Notes: generated by a model not told the origin, from the letters alone. A stretch of DNA of 64,000 nucleotides from Roseobacter sp. MH60115 (GCF_015644665.1 NZ_JADOBQ010000003.1:62001-126000); one strand, 5' to 3'. Counted from the stretch's first letter, positions 16,058-25,906 are shown. Numbers and translations are program-made.

Positions 16058-17530
16058 TCAGCCTTTCTCGAACATATCCGCAACCAGACGATCCAGCGCG
16101 CGTACGCCCCAGCCCGTGGCGCCTTTGGGCGCAAGCTTTGTCGCCGTTTTCAACGAGGCGACACCGGCGATGTCCAGATGAATCCAGGGCGTGCCCTCTT
16201 TGACAAACCGCTGCAGATACTGCGCCGCCGTGATCGATCCCGCCGGACGCCCGCCAATATTTTTCATATCCGCAATGGGCGATTTCAACATATCGTCATA
16301 GGCCTGCCCCAAGGGCATGCGCCACGCCCCTTCCGCTTCGGCTCCGGCGGCTTTCAGGAAAGCGTTGCACAGCGTGTCATCGTTGGAAAACACGCCTGCA
16401 TTCTCATGGCCCAAACCGATGATGATCGCCCCCGTCAGCGTGGCCAGATCAATCATGCCGGCAGGCTCGAACCGCTCCTGCGCGTACCACATGACATCAC
16501 AGAGCACCAAGCGCCCCTCGGCATCGGTGTTGAGGATCTCAACCGTATCCCCCTTCATCGATTTCACCACATCGCCGGGACGGATCGCGGTACCGGAGGG
16601 CATGTTCTCCACGAGCCCCACCAGCCCCACGACATTGGCCGGGGCCTTGCGCAGCGCCAGCGCCCGCATCACGCCCGCAACCGTGCCAGCCCCGCCCATG
16701 TCCATGGTCATGTCTTCCATGCCCGCCGCCGGTTTCAGGCTGATGCCGCCGGTGTCAAAGACAACGCCCTTACCGATCAGCGCGAGAGGTGCGTCATCTT
16801 CGTCTCCGCCATTCCACTGCATGACAACCACCTTGGAGGGGCTGGCAGAGCCCTGACCGACCGCAAGCAGGGTGCGCATGCCCAACTCCTCCAGCTTGTC
16901 TTCCTCCAGCACTTCGACCTTGAGACCCAGCGCCGTCATCTCTGCCAGCCGATTGGCAAACTCCGTCGTGGTCAGCACATTGGCAGGCTCATTGACCAGA
17001 TCGCGGGTCATGAAGGTGCCTTCCACGGTCGCCAGCAACGGCGCTGCCGCCGCCTCGACCGCTTCGGGATCGTTACACATCACCTCGATGGTCCCTTCTG
17101 CCGCATCGTCCGAGGTTTTGTGATCGCGGAACTGGTAGTCCCGCAACACGGCCCCCTGCACCACATGCGCCGCCCGGCGCGCCGACCCAACGGCCAGCAG
17201 CACATCCGCCTTCCCGCGCTTCTGCCCGAAAAGCGCGCCCGCATCGCGCGCTGCCGTCTCGGAGGCGCCGCGCGGCAGGCAGATCACGTCCACCGCCTCC
17301 GCCGCCATCCCCGCCGGGTAGGCCAGCGTCAGGCTGTCGCCTTCCTTGAGACCCTTTTCCACACGTGCCTCAAGCGCGCGTTTCAGCGCCCCCTTGCTCA
17401 GCCGGTTCACCCGCCGTCCGGCCACGTCCAGACGCCCCGTGGCATCGACGATCAATCCAATCCGACCGGCATGATCTGACAGGCGGTCGATGTCGGTTTT
17501 GCTGAAGCTGACGGCGGTGGGCGTGGTCAT
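16058..17530 (-). CDS. pepA: Leucyl aminopeptidase (M17)
   Basis: PepA removes N-terminal residues from peptides with a two-metal centre and works as a hexamer in the cytoplasm. The 490-residue length is typical. The family signature Asn-Thr-Asp-Ala-Glu-Gly-Arg-Leu is at 334-341, and metal or substrate residues appear in Gly-Lys-Gly-Val-Val-Phe-Asp-Thr-Gly-Gly (253-262) and Asp-Met-Gly-Gly-Ala (277-281). The N-terminal third is the usual less conserved macro-like domain. The ATG at 17530 has AGGAAAGG upstream. It forms an operon with holC and diverges from lptF. Confidence 0.96.
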   Translation of the reverse strand: MTTPTAVSFSKTDIDRLSDHAGRIGLIVDATGRLDVAGRRVNRLSKGALKRALEARVEKGLKEGDSLTLAYPAGMAAEAVDVICLPRGASETAARDAGALFGQKRGKADVLLAVGSARRAAHVVQGAVLRDYQFRDHKTSDDAAEGTIEVMCNDPEAVEAAAAPLLATVEGTFMTRDLVNEPANVLTTTEFANRLAEMTALGLKVEVLEEDKLEELGMRTLLAVGQGSASPSKVVVMQWNGGDEDDAPLALIGKGVVFDTGGISLKPAAGMEDMTMDMGGAGTVAGVMRALALRKAPANVVGLVGLVENMPSGTAIRPGDVVKSMKGDTVEILNTDAEGRLVLCDVMWYAQERFEPAGMIDLATLTGAIIIGLGHENAGVFSNDDTLCNAFLKAAGAEAEGAWRMPLGQAYDDMLKSPIADMKNIGGRPAGSITAAQYLQRFVKEGTPWIHLDIAGVASLKTATKLAPKGATGWGVRALDRLVADMFEKG

Positions 17531-17665
17531 GATGGAGCCTTTCCTGAATGAGGTGCCCCCACGACCTAGCGCGCCCGTCCGCCAAAGACCAGATTGCAGT
17601 TTTACACGCCCGCCGATTGGTCTATCGTCGCGCAAGAAACGTCAGTTGGTACGAAGGGGAGAGCG

Positions 17666-18802
17666 GTGAGCAAGATCGACAGATATGTGCTGTCGCAACT
17701 GCTGCTGTTGTTTGGCTTTTTCTCTCTGGTGCTGGTGGCCGTCTTCTGGATCAACCAGGCGGTGATCCTGTTTGACCGGCTTATCAGTGATGGCCAGTCG
17801 GCGCTGGTCTTTCTGGAATTCACTGCCCTTGGCCTGCCCAAACTGATCACCACGGTGCTGCCGATCTCTGCTTTCGCCGCATCGGTCTATGTGACCAACC
17901 GGATGAACAATGAAAGCGAGCTGACGGTCATGCAGGCGACGGGCACCGGCCCCTTTCGCCTGGCGCGACCGGTGTTCGTCTTTGGCGTGATCGTGTTTTT
18001 CATGGCCTCGGTGCTGAATCACTTTCTGCTGCCGCTGGCCCTGCAGCAACTCAGCGAACGGGAAGCCGAGATTTCGCAGAATGCGACCTCGCGCCTGCTG
18101 ACGGAGGGCGCTTTCCTGCATCCGTCGCCCGCCGTGACCTTCTACGCCCGTGAAATCACCGAAGACGGCGTGCTGCGCGATGTGTTTCTGTCGGATCGGC
18201 GCACGCCGGAAGAGGGTGTGATCTATACCGCCGCAGAGTCCTATCTGATCCGCAATCAGGATATCACCACCCTGATCATGGTCGACGGGTTGGCGCAACG
18301 GCTGAGTACGAGAACCAACCGTCTCGCCACCGCCAACTTCCATGATTTCTCCTTCGACATCAGCGCCTTGACGCGCAATGTCAGCGCCCAGAATCTCCAG
18401 GCCCGAAACATGCTGACACCACAGCTTTTTACGGCGTGGGACGTGCTGGCCGCGCAAACCAACCAACGACCGGGTGACTTTGCGGAAGAATTCCACGCCC
18501 GGTTTGCAGAGCCGCTTTTCTGCATCGTCGCCGCCATGATCGGCTTTACGACCCTGCTGGTGGGCGGCTATTCGCGCTTCGGGGTCTGGCGGGAAGTCGC
18601 GATTGCCTTTGGCCTGCTTTTGCTGATCGACGGGGCCAGGTCCACGTTGCAGAAACCGGTACGCGATGACGCAAGCCTGTGGCCGACCCTTTACCTGCCG
18701 GTCCTTGTGGGCGCCCTTCTGAGCATCGCCATGATGTGGTATGTCGCCCGACCAAAACGCCCGCGCCGCAAACGACAGCCCGCACAGGAACAACCGGCAT
18801 GA
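17666..18802 (+). CDS. lptF: LPS export permease LptF
   Basis: LptF and LptG form the inner-membrane part of the LptB2FG transporter that lifts lipopolysaccharide out of the membrane. The 378-residue protein has the family layout: about three N-terminal helices (about 10-120), a periplasmic beta-jellyroll, and three C-terminal helices (about 280-360). The N terminus Ile-Asp-Arg-Tyr-Val-Leu-Ser-Gln is characteristic. I place the start at a GTG at 17666, preceded by GGGGAGA; the longer frame from 17594 lacks homology. Its stop overlaps lptG by 4 bases. The order lptF-lptG-lptD-surA is standard in Rhodobacterales. Confidence 0.93.
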   Translation: MSKIDRYVLSQLLLLFGFFSLVLVAVFWINQAVILFDRLISDGQSALVFLEFTALGLPKLITTVLPISAFAASVYVTNRMNNESELTVMQATGTGPFRLARPVFVFGVIVFFMASVLNHFLLPLALQQLSEREAEISQNATSRLLTEGAFLHPSPAVTFYAREITEDGVLRDVFLSDRRTPEEGVIYTAAESYLIRNQDITTLIMVDGLAQRLSTRTNRLATANFHDFSFDISALTRNVSAQNLQARNMLTPQLFTAWDVLAAQTNQRPGDFAEEFHARFAEPLFCIVAAMIGFTTLLVGGYSRFGVWREVAIAFGLLLLIDGARSTLQKPVRDDASLWPTLYLPVLVGALLSIAMMWYVARPKRPRRKRQPAQEQPA

Positions 18803-19896
18803 TCCTGCATTTCTATTTCGCGCGTCGCTTCGCCATGAGCTTTCTTCTTCTCGCTCTTGTGCTCTTTTCGCTTGTGGCCCTTGTCGATCTTGTCGATCAG
18901 ACCCGTAGTTTTAGCGACCGTGGCGTCAGTTTCGGGCGCATTATCGGGCTCACGCTGCTGAAGACGCCCGAAACCGTGAACGAGATCCTGCCCCTGATCA
19001 TCATTCTGGCAACCATTGCGCTTTTTGTTAGCCTCGCGCGGTCTTCCGAACTGGTGGCGACACGGGCCGCGGGCCGGTCTGCGTTGCGGGCGCTGGTCGC
19101 GCCCTCCGTCGTGGCGCTGATCATCGGGGGGCTGGCCGTCAGCACCCTGAATCCCATCGTCGCGGCCACCAGCAAACGCTACAGCGAGCTATCCGAGAGC
19201 TACCGCACCGGTGGCGCGTCGTCCCTGTCGATCTCGGATGAAGGCCTGTGGCTGCGTCAGGGCGGCGCGCAGGGACAGACCGTCATCAGCGCGTGGCGCT
19301 CAAACGCGGATGCCTCCATCCTCTATGATGTGACATTCCTGTCCTACGCGCCCGACGACGGACCGATCAGACGGGTGGCAGCGGAAAGTGCGGCCCTGGC
19401 GGAAGGCGGATGGGTCTTGCGCAATGTGAAGCTCTGGCCTTTGCAAGTTGGTGTAAACTCCGAGGCCAATGCTGAAGCCCATGACGAATTCTTTATTCCC
19501 TCGACCCTGACGCTGGAGCGTATTCGGGAAAGCTTTGGCCGCCCAAGTTCGATCTCGATCTGGGAATTGCCTGAATTCATTGCGCAGCTGGATCAGGCCG
19601 GGTTCTCCTCGCGGCAGCACCGCGTATGGTTTCAATCGGAACTTGCCCGCCCGCTGTTCTTGATGTCGATGGTTCTTGTTGCGAGCGCTTTCACCATGCG
19701 GCATACCCGATTTGGGGGAACCGGCATTTCGGTGCTGGCGGCAGTGCTTTTGGGGTTTGGTTTGTATTTTATTCGCAGCTTCGCGCAAATTCTGGGCGAG
19801 AACGGGCAGATTCCGATTTATCTCGCGGCCTGGACACCACCTGTTGCCGCCGTTCTGCTTGCCCTTGGACTTTTGTTGCACGCGGAGGATGGCTGA
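18799..19896 (+). CDS. lptG: LPS export permease LptG
   Basis: The 365-residue partner of LptF has the same six-helix plus jellyroll layout, starting with Ile-Leu-His-Phe-Tyr-Phe-Ala-Arg-Arg-Phe. The second group of helices runs from about residue 285 to the C terminus, ending before Leu-His-Ala-Glu-Asp. It starts at the ATGA overlap with lptF and ends 3 bases before lptD, so the three transport genes are translated together. Confidence 0.94.
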   Translation: MILHFYFARRFAMSFLLLALVLFSLVALVDLVDQTRSFSDRGVSFGRIIGLTLLKTPETVNEILPLIIILATIALFVSLARSSELVATRAAGRSALRALVAPSVVALIIGGLAVSTLNPIVAATSKRYSELSESYRTGGASSLSISDEGLWLRQGGAQGQTVISAWRSNADASILYDVTFLSYAPDDGPIRRVAAESAALAEGGWVLRNVKLWPLQVGVNSEANAEAHDEFFIPSTLTLERIRESFGRPSSISIWELPEFIAQLDQAGFSSRQHRVWFQSELARPLFLMSMVLVASAFTMRHTRFGGTGISVLAAVLLGFGLYFIRSFAQILGENGQIPIYLAAWTPPVAAVLLALGLLLHAEDG

Positions 19897-19899
19897 GCC

Positions 19900-22017
19900 G
19901 TGACGCGTGCCTTTCTCACTCTGCTGATGCTGGTCTGGCCCTTGCTGAGCTGGGCGCAGGAGACGCCCAACCCTCCGGCCGTGCTGATCGCCGACGAGCT
20001 CTTTATCGAAAATGACAGCGCGTTGGTTGCGCGCGGCAATGTCGAGGCTTTTCAGGGCACAACCCGCATCACCGCATCCGAAATCCGCTATGACCGGGCG
20101 ACCGGCGCGCTAACGATCTCCGGCCCGATCACCATGCAGGAGGGCGACGACATCCGGGTCCTGGCCTCCGCAGCGGAGTTGGATGCCAACCTTCAGACGG
20201 GGCTGCTGAGCGGTGCGCGCATGGTGCTGGATCAGCAGCTGCAATTGGCTGCGGTGCAGATCCAACGGGTCAACGGGCGCTACAGTCAACTTTACAAAAC
20301 CGCTGTAACATCTTGTAAAGTCTGTGAAGATGGCACGCCGCCCCTATGGCAGATCCGGGCAAAGCGCGTCATCCACGACAAGCAGGCGCGGCAGCTTTAT
20401 TTCGACGGCGCGCAGTTCCTGATCCGCAACACGCCGGTCCTCTATATCCCGCGCCTGCGCTTGCCCGACCCGACACTGGAGCGCGCCACGGGGTTTCTGA
20501 CCCCTTCGCTGCGCACCACGTCGCAACTCGGCACAGGGATCAAAATCCCCTATTTCATCAATATCGCCGAAGACCGGGACATCACCCTGACCCCCTATAT
20601 CTCTTCGGGGACGCGCACGCTGGAACTGCGGTACCGGCAAGCCTTTGTGAACGGGCGGATCGAGTTCAACGGAGCAGTCAGCCGCGATGATGAGCGCCCT
20701 GGCGAGACGCGCGCTTATGTCTTCGGTCAGGGGAGTTTCAGTCTCCGAAACGATTTCACCCTGGCGTTTGACATCGAGCTCACAAGTGACGATTCCTATC
20801 TCAAGGACTATGGCTATTCGGACAAGGACCGCCTGGACAGTGCGATCTCGATCAGTCGCGCACGGCGGGACGAGTTCATCTTTGGCAGCCTGACGGCGTT
20901 CAAATCGCTGCGGGACGCGGATATCAACGCAAATCTTCCAACGGTCGTGGGGGACGCGATTTACGAGGCACGGTACTTCCCGGCGGCCATTGGCGGGGAA
21001 TTGCGGCTCGGGGCCTCGGCGCAAAGCCGCTATCGCTATTCGGATGTTGATATCGTCGGGCGGGACGCCTCGCGGTTCAGCACCGAGGTGGACTGGCTGC
21101 GGGGCTGGACGTTGGCGAGCGGTCTTCGCACCGAAGTCACTCTGGGCGCCGTGGCGGATCTCTTCAACATCACGCAAGACAGCACCACGCCGCAGACACA
21201 AACGCAACTGACCCCGCGCGGCGCCATTGCGTTTCGCTATCCGATGGCCCGTGGTGGCGAAAACGGCGTCACGCAGTTTCTGGAACCGATTGTCCAGCTG
21301 GGCTGGGTCGGCGGTGATCGGCCCAATATTCCCAACGAAGAAAGCACACGGGTGGAATTCGATGGCGGCAACCTGCTGTCTCTGTCCCGCTTTCCCGAAG
21401 CCGACCGCCGCGAACGCGGACGCACGGCAGCCCTTGGCGTGAACTGGGCGCGGTTCGATCCCAACGGGCTGGACACATCCCTGACCCTCGGACAGGTCCT
21501 GCGCGACGATGCGGAGCCGGATTTCACAGAATCCTCCGGGCTCAGAGGCATTTCCTCGAATTATCTGGTCGCCGGGCAGCTAAAGTCGGTAGACGGGTGG
21601 GCCCTGACCGCGCGCTCGCTCTTTGACGCCGATTTCGATTTCACCAAGGCCGAGGTGCGCGGGTACTTTGCCAACAACCGGTCCAGCCTTGGCGGCAGCT
21701 ACATCTGGCTGATCAGCGATCTGGCCGAAGATCGCCCGGAAAGCATCGCGGAGATAGCACTTGATGGATCCTACCGGGTCGACAAATACTGGACCGCGAG
21801 CGCCGACTGGCGTTACGACATCTCGATCAATCGTGCCTCGAATGCCGGAGTTGGAGTGACCTATGAGAACGAATGCGTATCGGTGGCATTTTCCGTCCAA
21901 CGCAGTTACTCAACATCGACAAGCCTTGAACCCTCGACAACTTTGGGCCTAAGCATCGGACTACGGGGATTTTCGGCGAAAAAAGGCACGGAAACCTACA
22001 CCAGAACATGCGGGTAA
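19900..22017 (+). CDS. lptD: LPS assembly outer-membrane protein LptD
   Basis: LptD is the outer-membrane barrel that, with LptE, inserts lipopolysaccharide into the outer leaflet. The 705-residue protein has a signal peptide (residues 1-19, ending Ser-Trp-Ala-Gln), an OstA/LptA-like beta-jellyroll (about 25-135) and a long barrel domain. Four Cys are spaced as in other alphaproteobacterial LptD: 139 and 142 (Ser-Cys-Lys-Val-Cys-Glu-Asp-Gly), 659 and 704, so interdomain disulfides are likely, although arranged differently from E. coli. It starts with GTG, 3 bases after lptG. The penultimate residue is Cys704. Confidence 0.94.
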   Translation: MTRAFLTLLMLVWPLLSWAQETPNPPAVLIADELFIENDSALVARGNVEAFQGTTRITASEIRYDRATGALTISGPITMQEGDDIRVLASAAELDANLQTGLLSGARMVLDQQLQLAAVQIQRVNGRYSQLYKTAVTSCKVCEDGTPPLWQIRAKRVIHDKQARQLYFDGAQFLIRNTPVLYIPRLRLPDPTLERATGFLTPSLRTTSQLGTGIKIPYFINIAEDRDITLTPYISSGTRTLELRYRQAFVNGRIEFNGAVSRDDERPGETRAYVFGQGSFSLRNDFTLAFDIELTSDDSYLKDYGYSDKDRLDSAISISRARRDEFIFGSLTAFKSLRDADINANLPTVVGDAIYEARYFPAAIGGELRLGASAQSRYRYSDVDIVGRDASRFSTEVDWLRGWTLASGLRTEVTLGAVADLFNITQDSTTPQTQTQLTPRGAIAFRYPMARGGENGVTQFLEPIVQLGWVGGDRPNIPNEESTRVEFDGGNLLSLSRFPEADRRERGRTAALGVNWARFDPNGLDTSLTLGQVLRDDAEPDFTESSGLRGISSNYLVAGQLKSVDGWALTARSLFDADFDFTKAEVRGYFANNRSSLGGSYIWLISDLAEDRPESIAEIALDGSYRVDKYWTASADWRYDISINRASNAGVGVTYENECVSVAFSVQRSYSTSTSLEPSTTLGLSIGLRGFSAKKGTETYTRTCG

Positions 22018-22025
22018 CAAAAACA

Positions 22026-23246
22026 ATGAACGCAGTGAGCAGTATGAAATTCGTTATCGCCTTTGTGGCCGCAATGGCCGTGACGCCGCCTGTTGCCGCG
22101 CAGGGGCTGTTTGACCCGGTGGTGCTGGTCAATGACGCGGTTGTGACTGAATACGAGGTCAACCAGCGCATCACGTTCCTGCGCTTGCTGAATGCTCCGG
22201 GGTCCAGCCGTCAGGCGGTCATCGACACCCTGATCAACGAACGCCTGCAGGCGCAGGCCATTGCAGCCGTTGGGCTGGAACTGACCGAAGAAGACATAGA
22301 GGCCGGCATCGAAGAATTCGCGGGCCGCACGAGCCTGACCAAGGATCAGTTCGTCGCAGCCCTTGCCGATGGCGGCGTTGCAGAGGAATCTTTCCGCGAT
22401 TTCGTGGAAGTCGGCATCGCCTGGCGAGAGCTGATCGGTGCGCGCTTTGGTGGCCGTGTGCAGATCTCCGAAGCGGAGATCGACCGTGCGCTTGGAACGG
22501 CGGGGGGGACGTCCGGCGTCCGCGTGCTGGTCTCGGAGATCATCATCCCGGCCCCACCGGAGCAAAAAGCCGAGGTTGATGAGCTTGCGCAGCAGATCGC
22601 CACCAGTACCTCCATCGAAGAGTTCTCGAACTATGCGCGTGAGTTTTCCGCCACCGCCTCGCGGGAAGCTGGCGGCCGCCTGCCGTGGCAGGAGTTGAAC
22701 AATCTGCCACCGGTGCTGCGCCCGATCCTGTTGTCGCTGGCCCCCGGGGACGTCACCGACCCGCTCAGCATTCCCAACGCAGTGGCGCTTTTTCAGTTGC
22801 GCGATATCGAGGAGACGGGAACGCCCACACGGGAATATGCCGCAATCGAATATGCGGCCTACTACATCCCGGGCGGGCGCACGCCAGCGGGTCTGGCCGC
22901 TGCCGAGAAGGTCCGGGCACAGGTAGACGTCTGTGACGATCTCTATGGCGTGGCCCAGGGCCAGCCGGAAGAGGTGTTGGAACGCGGCAGCAAGCCGCCG
23001 TCGGAAATTCCGCAGGATATCGCCATCGAGCTCAGCAAGCTTGACCCCGGCGAGGTGTCCACAACGCTGACACGGGCCAACGGCGAGACCCTTGTCTTTC
23101 TGATGATGTGTGGCCGAACCTCTGCAGTGAACGAAGATGTAGCGCGTGAAGACGTCGCTGGCGCCCTGCGGTCCAGCCGCATCAACGCCTATGCCGAAGG
23201 ATTTCTGGACCAGCTGCGCGCTGACGCCCGTATCGTGACCCCATGA
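22026..23246 (+). CDS. surA: SurA-type periplasmic peptidyl-prolyl isomerase/chaperone
   Basis: SurA escorts outer-membrane proteins such as LptD through the periplasm. The 406-residue protein has a signal peptide (ending Pro-Val-Ala-Ala-Gln, about residue 26), a SurA N-terminal chaperone domain (Ile-Thr-Phe-Leu-Arg-Leu-Leu and Ile-Asp-Thr-Leu-Ile-Asn-Glu-Arg) and a parvulin-like region from about 165 (Glu-Ala-Gly-Gly-Arg-Leu-Pro-Trp). The exact start is uncertain: ATGs at 22008, 22026 and 22044 are all in frame, none with a strong ribosome site; 22026 avoids the overlap with lptD and keeps the signal peptide. It overlaps pdxA by 4 bases. Confidence 0.87.
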   Translation: MNAVSSMKFVIAFVAAMAVTPPVAAQGLFDPVVLVNDAVVTEYEVNQRITFLRLLNAPGSSRQAVIDTLINERLQAQAIAAVGLELTEEDIEAGIEEFAGRTSLTKDQFVAALADGGVAEESFRDFVEVGIAWRELIGARFGGRVQISEAEIDRALGTAGGTSGVRVLVSEIIIPAPPEQKAEVDELAQQIATSTSIEEFSNYAREFSATASREAGGRLPWQELNNLPPVLRPILLSLAPGDVTDPLSIPNAVALFQLRDIEETGTPTREYAAIEYAAYYIPGGRTPAGLAAAEKVRAQVDVCDDLYGVAQGQPEEVLERGSKPPSEIPQDIAIELSKLDPGEVSTTLTRANGETLVFLMMCGRTSAVNEDVAREDVAGALRSSRINAYAEGFLDQLRADARIVTP

Positions 23247-24217
23247 CCGGCCACAGGCCGCCCGTTCTCATCAGTTGCGGGGAACCGGCCGGGGTTGGCC
23301 CTGAAATCGCCGCAGCGGCCTGGGCGGCGCTTGGCGATCAGGTTCCAATGGCATGGATGGGCGATCCGCGCCACCTGCCCTCCGGTACCCGCTATCACGT
23401 CATCGACACCCCGGCAGAGGCCGCCGAGATGTGCGCGACGTCCCTGCCCGTTTTGCACCACGCGTTCCCCAATCCGGCGACACCGGGCACCCCGGATCCT
23501 GCAAATGCGCAAGGGGTGGTCGATGTCATCGCAGCCTGTGTCGCGCTTGTGCAATCGGGTGAGGCCAGTGCCCTCTGCACGGCACCCATCCACAAGAAGG
23601 CGTTGATCGAAGGGGCTGATTTTGCCTATCCCGGTCATACCGAATATCTCGCCGCCCTCTCTGGGGGCACCCTACGCGCGGTCATGATGCTTGCCTCCGA
23701 CGCGCTGCGCGTGGTCCCGGCAACGATCCATATCGCGCTCGAAGAGGTCCCCCGGGCGCTGACCCCTGACCTGCTACGCGAAACGATCGAGATCACGGAC
23801 CACGCCCTACGCCAGCAGTTCGACATTGCGGCACCGCGTATCGCAATTGCGGGATTGAACCCCCATGCAGGCGAAGGGGGGGCAATGGGCCGGCAGGAAA
23901 TGGAGTGGATCGCGGCCCTGCTTGCCGAGATGCAAGAAGCCGGGTTTGATCTGCGCGGCCCCCTTCCCGCAGACACGATGTTCCATGCCGCCGCGCGGCG
24001 CAGCTATGATGCGGCGATTGCGATGTATCATGATCAGGGGCTGATCCCGATCAAGACACTGGATTTCGACCGCGGGGTGAACGTCACGCTTGGCCTGCCG
24101 TTCATCCGGACCTCTCCGGATCACGGCACCGCCTTTGACATCGCGGGCAAGGGCGTGGCGACGGCCACCAGCATGATCGAAGCGGTGAAGCTGGCCGCCC
24201 GGATGGCCCATCTATGA
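23243..24217 (+). CDS. pdxA: 4-hydroxythreonine-4-phosphate dehydrogenase
   Basis: PdxA oxidises 4-phosphohydroxy-L-threonine in the DXP-dependent route to pyridoxal phosphate. The 324-residue product is of family length and begins with Ser-Cys-Gly-Glu-Pro-Ala-Gly-Val-Gly-Pro-Glu. Metal and phosphate ligands lie in Tyr-Pro-Gly-His-Thr-Glu-Tyr (about 130), Gly-Leu-Asn-Pro-His-Ala-Gly-Glu (about 205) and Tyr-His-Asp-Gln-Gly-Leu-Ile-Pro (about 258). The start overlaps the surA stop (ATGA), and rsmA follows after 28 bases; surA-pdxA-rsmA is the same order as in E. coli. Confidence 0.96.
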   Translation: MTGHRPPVLISCGEPAGVGPEIAAAAWAALGDQVPMAWMGDPRHLPSGTRYHVIDTPAEAAEMCATSLPVLHHAFPNPATPGTPDPANAQGVVDVIAACVALVQSGEASALCTAPIHKKALIEGADFAYPGHTEYLAALSGGTLRAVMMLASDALRVVPATIHIALEEVPRALTPDLLRETIEITDHALRQQFDIAAPRIAIAGLNPHAGEGGAMGRQEMEWIAALLAEMQEAGFDLRGPLPADTMFHAAARRSYDAAIAMYHDQGLIPIKTLDFDRGVNVTLGLPFIRTSPDHGTAFDIAGKGVATATSMIEAVKLAARMAHL

Positions 24218-24245
24218 GGCGGTCGATAAGCATATTTGAGGAACA

Positions 24246-25094
24246 ATGAAGATGGGCGCCATCGACGATTTGCCACCGCTGCGCGAGGTGATCCGCACCC
24301 ATGATCTGCAGGCGCGCAAATCGATGGGGCAGAATTTTCTGCTGGACCTGAACCTGACCGCCAAGATTGCCCGACAAGCCGGTGATCTGACAGGCTGCGA
24401 CGTGCTTGAAATCGGGCCCGGCCCCGGCGGGCTGACCCGCGGGTTGCTCTCCGAAGGGGCCCGTCACGTGTTGGCGATTGAGAAAGACGCCCGCTGCCTG
24501 CCCGCGCTGTCGGAGGTCGCCGCCGCCTACCCTGGACGATTGACCGTGCTGGAGGGCGACGCGTTGGACATCGACCCGCTGGCACATCTGACCCCGCCCA
24601 TTCGCGTCGCGGCCAATCTGCCCTATAATGTCGGCACGGAGCTACTGGTGCGCTGGTTGACGCCGCAGGACTGGCCGCCCTTCTGGCAGAGCCTGACGCT
24701 GATGTTTCAGCGCGAAGTGGCGGAGCGGATCGTGGCAGGGCCCGGCAGCAAGACCTACGGACGGCTTGCGATCCTGGCACAATGGCGGGCAGACGCGCGG
24801 ATCGTGCTGCAGCTGCCGCCGGAGGCCTTTACGCCGCCGCCCAAAGTCTCCAGCAGTGTTGTGCATCTGCAAGCATTGCCCAAGCCGCGCTTCGAAGCCG
24901 ATGCCGCAGTTCTGAGCCGCGTTGTCGCTGCGGCCTTCAACCAGCGCCGCAAGATGCTGCGGGCCGCTTTGAAGGGGGTTGCCCCGGACATCGAAGACCG
25001 CCTGATCGCTGCGGGGCTGAGCCCCACGGACCGCGCGGAACAAATCCCGCTCGAAGGATTCTGCGCCCTGGCCCGCGCTGTGGCACAGACATGA
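24246..25094 (+). CDS. rsmA: 16S rRNA dimethyladenosine transferase (KsgA)
   Basis: RsmA dimethylates two adjacent adenines in the 3' hairpin of 16S rRNA late in small-subunit assembly. The 282-residue protein has the family start ([10 protein letters not shown]), the SAM motif [11 protein letters not shown] (about 56-66) and the catalytic Asn-Leu-Pro-Tyr-Asn (about 122). The C-terminal helical domain ends with Leu-Glu-Gly-Phe-Cys-Ala-Leu-Ala-Arg. The ATG at 24246 follows TTGAGGAACA; a second ATG is two codons downstream. Confidence 0.96.
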   Translation: MKMGAIDDLPPLREVIRTHDLQARKSMGQNFLLDLNLTAKIARQAGDLTGCDVLEIGPGPGGLTRGLLSEGARHVLAIEKDARCLPALSEVAAAYPGRLTVLEGDALDIDPLAHLTPPIRVAANLPYNVGTELLVRWLTPQDWPPFWQSLTLMFQREVAERIVAGPGSKTYGRLAILAQWRADARIVLQLPPEAFTPPPKVSSSVVHLQALPKPRFEADAAVLSRVVAAAFNQRRKMLRAALKGVAPDIEDRLIAAGLSPTDRAEQIPLEGFCALARAVAQT

Positions 25095-25116
25095 AAAACC
25101 CCGCCGGTGGCGGGGT
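25094..25116 (-). terminator. Terminator for the DUF4167 gene
   Basis: ACCCCGCC at 25098-25105 and GGCGGGGT at 25109-25116 form a perfect 8-bp stem with a 3-base loop. On the minus strand it is followed by TTTTT (bases 25098-25094), the pattern of an intrinsic terminator for the gene ending at 25129. On the plus strand it starts just after the rsmA stop and may also act there, with a poor T tract. Confidence 0.8.
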
Positions 25117-25128
25117 CATTTCAGGGCA

Positions 25129-25683
25129 TCATTCTGCTGCTTTTGGTGCGTCATCCCCGCCGGGCTGATCATCATTCGACGCCTCGGGCTTGGGGCGCGG
25201 TTTGCGACGCGGAGCACGCTTTGGCTTCGGCTTGGGCTGGCTTTCGGGCGTTTCCACCAGATTGCTTTCACCCTCCCGCATATCAGCACTCGGCTGAGGG
25301 TGCGCGGCGTGATCCGCTGCTGCCTGCTGGCTGGAGTCGCGTTCCTGACGCTCGGCGCGTTCGCGATCCCGTTCGGCCTGACGCTCGCGGTTCTGGCGTT
25401 CCTGCTCTTCGCGGCGCGCTTCGATCTCGCGCTGCGCTTCGGCGAGCATCCGCGTGTAGTGCTCGGCGTGTTGCTGGAAGTTTTCAGCCGCCACGCGGTC
25501 ATTGCTCAGCTGCGCGTCCCGCGCCAGCTGATTGTATTTTTCGATGATCTGCTGCGGCGTACCGCGCACCTTGCCCTCCGGGCCCGAACTGTCGAACACG
25601 CGGTTGACGACATTGCCGCCTTGATTGCCTTGGGACCGGTTGCGGTTGCTCTTCGAGCGGGACCGGGATCTCGATGATTTCAT
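25129..25683 (-). CDS. DUF4167 family protein
   Basis: The 184-residue protein opens with a Ser/Arg-rich stretch (residues 1-20), then the conserved DUF4167 core (about 22-80: Asn-Val-Val-Asn-Arg-Val-Phe-Asp-Ser, Arg-Gly-Thr-Pro-Gln-Gln-Ile-Ile-Glu-Lys-Tyr, and Ala-Glu-Asn-Phe-Gln-Gln-His-Ala-Glu-His-Tyr), a charged helix (80-120) and a Lys/Pro-rich tail. The basic start suggests nucleic-acid or ribosome binding, but no function is established. It lies downstream of prfA and prmC, an order kept across many Alphaproteobacteria, which hints at a translation link. Confidence 0.88.
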   Translation of the reverse strand: MKSSRSRSRSKSNRNRSQGNQGGNVVNRVFDSSGPEGKVRGTPQQIIEKYNQLARDAQLSNDRVAAENFQQHAEHYTRMLAEAQREIEARREEQERQNRERQAERDRERAERQERDSSQQAAADHAAHPQPSADMREGESNLVETPESQPKPKPKRAPRRKPRPKPEASNDDQPGGDDAPKAAE

Positions 25684-25906
25684 GAAGCTCGCTCAGCCTT
25701 CGTGCTGTGGATCGTGTGACCGGATGCGCTTTGTGCTGCTTTCATTCCGGGGTGTCGATATGTTGGGCATAACGCCGCGCGGGACCGCCAGTGTTGGGCA
25801 TCCACCGCTGCAACATCTTTGAATAAACACGCACATCGTCCTGCCGCAAGAGGTAATGATCGATTTTAACCAGATTTGCGGAATTTTCCTGCATTTTCAG
25901 GACAAT

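Noticed and set aside
16046-17479. Plus-strand open frame opposite pepA
   Set aside because: Arg/His-rich translation without motifs; pepA on the minus strand is certain.
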